NCBI RefSeq assembly: GCF_015207655.1
Contig: NZ_JADEWN010000017.1
Coordinates: 16,818 to 80,817, forward strand
DNA: 64,000 bases
Source of the DNA: Gloeocapsopsis crepidinum LEGE 06123
GTDB taxonomy: Bacteria > Cyanobacteriota > Cyanobacteriia > Cyanobacteriales > Chroococcidiopsidaceae
Direction of reading: 5' to 3'
Shown: positions 61,176-64,000 of the stretch, piece after piece
Layout of the letters: the number at the start of each line of letters is the position of its first letter
Position numbering within the stretch: the first letter of the stretch is position 1
Notes under the pieces: model-generated
Told to the model about the DNA's origin: nothing
Seen by the model: the letters and a program-made list of their open reading frames with translations, nothing else
The model's database searches: none
Translations under genes and position numbers: made by a program

Positions 61176-62402
61176 CTAAGCTGCAATCAATCCTCTAACT
61201 TCACTAATTGTTGATTGCAAATCTACTTCGTGCTTAATTCTTCCTTCGATATGCTCTGGATAGAAGTATTTTTCTACAACTTCTTTACCAAATCCTACAA
61301 TACATTCAGTATCAAACAAAAACTCAAGTGTTAAGCATGCTGAACTAAATGTAAATATTTTGGGACTTTGCAACTGAGTAAGATCAAATTTGAGAAACAA
61401 CTCCATAAATAGAACTTCAAAAGGCAAGTAGAATAAGAAATCCTCGTTAAGCAAAATAATTTTTGCATAAAGATCATTCAGTTCAGCCTGCAGTTGTAAA
61501 ATCTTTTGTTTCGAGTCTCGCGGATGCGGCTTAATCAAAAGGATTGAGTTAGGTGATATGCCTTGTGTTAACAAGAACTCTCTATATGCTTTGACTTCCC
61601 TTTCTATAGGCATTCTATGAGCCTCAGAAAAATTGGAAGACAGCAAAATTGATACAGAATAATTTTGTATTACTGCTTTTAGTTTGTTAATGTAATCAGC
61701 ATCAATTAAGTCATCTAATGCTTTTCTGAGAGTTTGAAAAGTTTTTAAGTACACTGACCTATCCAGAACAACTGTTTCCATAGGCGGAACTTCACCAAAA
61801 GCATAGGGCAACGAGAAATAACCAATATCAAACTCTTGTTTACGAAATTTTTTCTTTTTAGGTAAAACTCCTTTTATTTGTTTTTTGAGATTTTTATATA
61901 AATTGCTTAAGGAGAGAGCAGCTTCCTGCGATGTATTTTGTGGTAAAAAAGCTGTGTGGGAGAAGTAAATTCCGATACCATCTCCATAGCAAATTTTCTC
62001 AGCAGATTCATAAACATTCATTAAGAGTTGATTTTCTGTATTCCATGTTCTGGAAAAATAGATTTCGTCAGGACTCTCAACTCCTACAAGGTTATGGACT
62101 AACTTAGCAACTTCTGACAGACTAGACGAACTAACTTTTTCTGTTAAGAACTTTGTTTGTTCTAATGAGAGATAAACAATTTTTTTCCATGAGTAGATGG
62201 AGTTAGCCATCTTTTGAATAAAAGCAGCAAACTCCTCGTTTTGCCCTTGAGGGGCAAATAAAGGAGTAATCACAAGATAATCTTCATAATTACAATTCAA
62301 TTGCTGTTCTTTTGCTCTATAGCTTAGAACTGACAAAGCTGTAACTAATTGAATACTACCAAAGCAAGCTACCAAACGCTTGATTGTTTTTGTTTGTGAC
62401 AT
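61176..62402 (-). CDS. Sialyl/polysialyltransferase-like glycosyltransferase
   Basis: A 408-residue protein with the three short motifs of the bacterial sialyl/polysialyltransferases: an acidic-Gly site ICYGDGIGIYF (GDG at 140-142), the HP motif IKPHPRD (291-296) and the Ser-Ser site TFSSACLTLEF (352-355). It thus resembles the PF07388 (alpha-2,8-polysialyltransferase) or GT52 groups. It lies 18 bases after kdsC, so its donor may be CMP-Kdo or another ulosonic acid rather than sialic acid. No CMP-sugar synthetase is in the window. Confidence 0.72.
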   Translation of the reverse strand: MSQTKTIKRLVACFGSIQLVTALSVLSYRAKEQQLNCNYEDYLVITPLFAPQGQNEEFAAFIQKMANSIYSWKKIVYLSLEQTKFLTEKVSSSSLSEVAKLVHNLVGVESPDEIYFSRTWNTENQLLMNVYESAEKICYGDGIGIYFSHTAFLPQNTSQEAALSLSNLYKNLKKQIKGVLPKKKKFRKQEFDIGYFSLPYAFGEVPPMETVVLDRSVYLKTFQTLRKALDDLIDADYINKLKAVIQNYSVSILLSSNFSEAHRMPIEREVKAYREFLLTQGISPNSILLIKPHPRDSKQKILQLQAELNDLYAKIILLNEDFLFYLPFEVLFMELFLKFDLTQLQSPKIFTFSSACLTLEFLFDTECIVGFGKEVVEKYFYPEHIEGRIKHEVDLQSTISEVRGLIAA

Positions 62403-62420
62403 GTTTATTGGCTTACAAAA

Positions 62421-62927
62421 CTATTGACAACTAGCAATTAGCATCTCGCAAATTTCTCTAACTGCCCCTTGTCCGCCAGGGAGTTTAGTAATATAAATTG
62501 CAATACTTCGATTTGCACTCATAGCATCAGCAACTGTCATGGGACAACCGACAGCTTGCAGTACCTCAAGATCGTTAATATCATCGCCGACATAAGCTAC
62601 TTGAGAAAGCGAGATATCTAACTTTTGACAAAGAGTTTTTAACTGAGAGAGTTTGTCTTTTACACCTAAGAAAGTGTGAGTAATACCTAAATCTTGAGCG
62701 CGATTGAGTGTTGATAATGCAGATTTCGCAGTAATAATCGCAACTTCTACACCAGCTTGCTTTAACAGCTTAATTCCTTGACCATCTTTAATATTGAATT
62801 TTCGCAGAACTTGACCAGTTTCTGTATAGAAAAGTCCGCCATCGGTGAGTACGCCATCAACGTCTAAAGCTAAAAGCTTAACTTGTGATAAACGCGATCG
62901 CAGTTCTGATGTAGAAATATCTGTCAT
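62421..62927 (-). CDS. kdsC: 3-deoxy-D-manno-octulosonate 8-phosphate phosphatase
   Basis: A 168-residue HAD phosphatase of the small tetrameric KdsC type: LLALDVDGVLTDGGLFY with nucleophile Asp22 and Asp24, then VAIITAKSA, the AKSA-type Ser/Thr, and VAYVGDDINDLEVL. It removes phosphate from Kdo-8-phosphate. The gene starts five bases after kdsA. Some homologues act on other ulosonic acid 8- or 9-phosphates (KDN, NeuAc); the pairing with kdsA favours Kdo. Confidence 0.9.
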   Translation of the reverse strand: MTDISTSELRSRLSQVKLLALDVDGVLTDGGLFYTETGQVLRKFNIKDGQGIKLLKQAGVEVAIITAKSALSTLNRAQDLGITHTFLGVKDKLSQLKTLCQKLDISLSQVAYVGDDINDLEVLQAVGCPMTVADAMSANRSIAIYITKLPGGQGAVREICEMLIASCQ

Positions 62928-62932
62928 GGCAA

Positions 62933-63772
<840 letters not shown>

Positions 63773-63890
63773 TTAAGCCACTAAGTTACTGAGTATATTA
63801 ACCAAATTAAATTTCAGATGTGGATAGGCATTTTCCCTGTCCATTAGTACAGTCTTATCTATCTATTTGTACTTACAGCCTATTGCAGTT

Positions 63891-64000
63891 TTATGAGGCA
63901 CAGTAGCAACAGTGAGTAAACCAGTTTTTCAAATGCACGGGATTAATTAAATCGAGTGCAGTGGCAATGAGAAGATCAACCCTGAATGCAGTAGTTGGGG
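63891..64000 (-). mobile_element. IS630-like transposase, C-terminal end (gene continues outside the window)
   Basis: On the minus strand the frame from the right edge reads to a TAA at 63891 with the end FRVDLLIATALDLINPVHLKNWFTHCCYCAS; 35 residues. The W-F-T-H-C-x-Y end is that of IS630-family transposases as I recall them from cyanobacteria. The element end (inverted repeat) should lie between 63770 and 63890, but none could be defined. The intervening 120 bases (63770-63890) hold the kdsA upstream region. Confidence 0.6.

Overview
The window comes from a cyanobacterium. The HIP1 octamer GCGATCGC recurs throughout. The gene set includes cyanobacterial-type IF-3, a membrane-anchored thioredoxin of the TxlA/HCF164 type, a NIL-domain ferredoxin and several Uma2-family proteins, with moderately AT-rich DNA. 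The style of the dispersed repeats fits the Chroococcidiopsis/Gloeocapsa group, but that placement is an impression and was not tested.

Positions 1-34,980 are a mosaic of housekeeping and small accessory genes on both strands. Housekeeping genes are a glutamine-synthetase-family gene cut by the left edge, radC, a comB-like phosphatase, infC, alaS, mutY, gatB, argJ, a thioredoxin, a CNNM/CorC protein, a sulfotransferase and murG. Between them lie three toxin-antitoxin pairs (HicA/HicB, YhaV with its partner, BrnT with its partner), an orphan cyclic-peptide-type ABC exporter, a peroxiredoxin-glutaredoxin fusion next to a divergent AraC regulator, and a decaying stretch (about 9.2-12.7 kb). That stretch holds a broken Uma2 gene, two RTX C-terminal fragments and an SDR gene frameshifted near its end.

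Positions 35,181-63,769 are a long, almost entirely minus-strand cluster for surface polysaccharide: a priming sugar-phosphate transferase, a dTDP-sugar epimerase, at least seven glycosyltransferases of several folds, a polysaccharide pyruvyltransferase, two hexapeptide-repeat acyltransferases, a lipid/flippase-type ABC exporter, SGNH and alpha/beta hydrolases, a GMC oxidoreductase, and kdsC-kdsA beside a glycosyltransferase with bacterial sialyl/polysialyltransferase motifs. No Wzx, Wzy or Wzz is visible, so the locus probably continues beyond the window or exports through the ABC protein. A transposase C-terminus closes the right edge.

Inside the cluster sits the most interesting unit (40,975-46,846, minus strand): a DAHP synthase, an MIO-type aromatic ammonia-lyase closely resembling cyanobacterial PAL but with Tyr-His at the substrate-selectivity positions, an AMP-forming acyl ligase directly abutting it, and a stand-alone carrier-protein/thioesterase didomain. 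The order suggests aromatic amino acid supply, conversion to an arylacrylate or beta-amino acid, activation, carrier loading and release. It may decorate or accompany the sheath polysaccharide. The product is unknown.

Six copies of one dispersed, hairpin-rich repeat are scattered across the window, one of them supplying the last codons of a glycosyltransferase gene.
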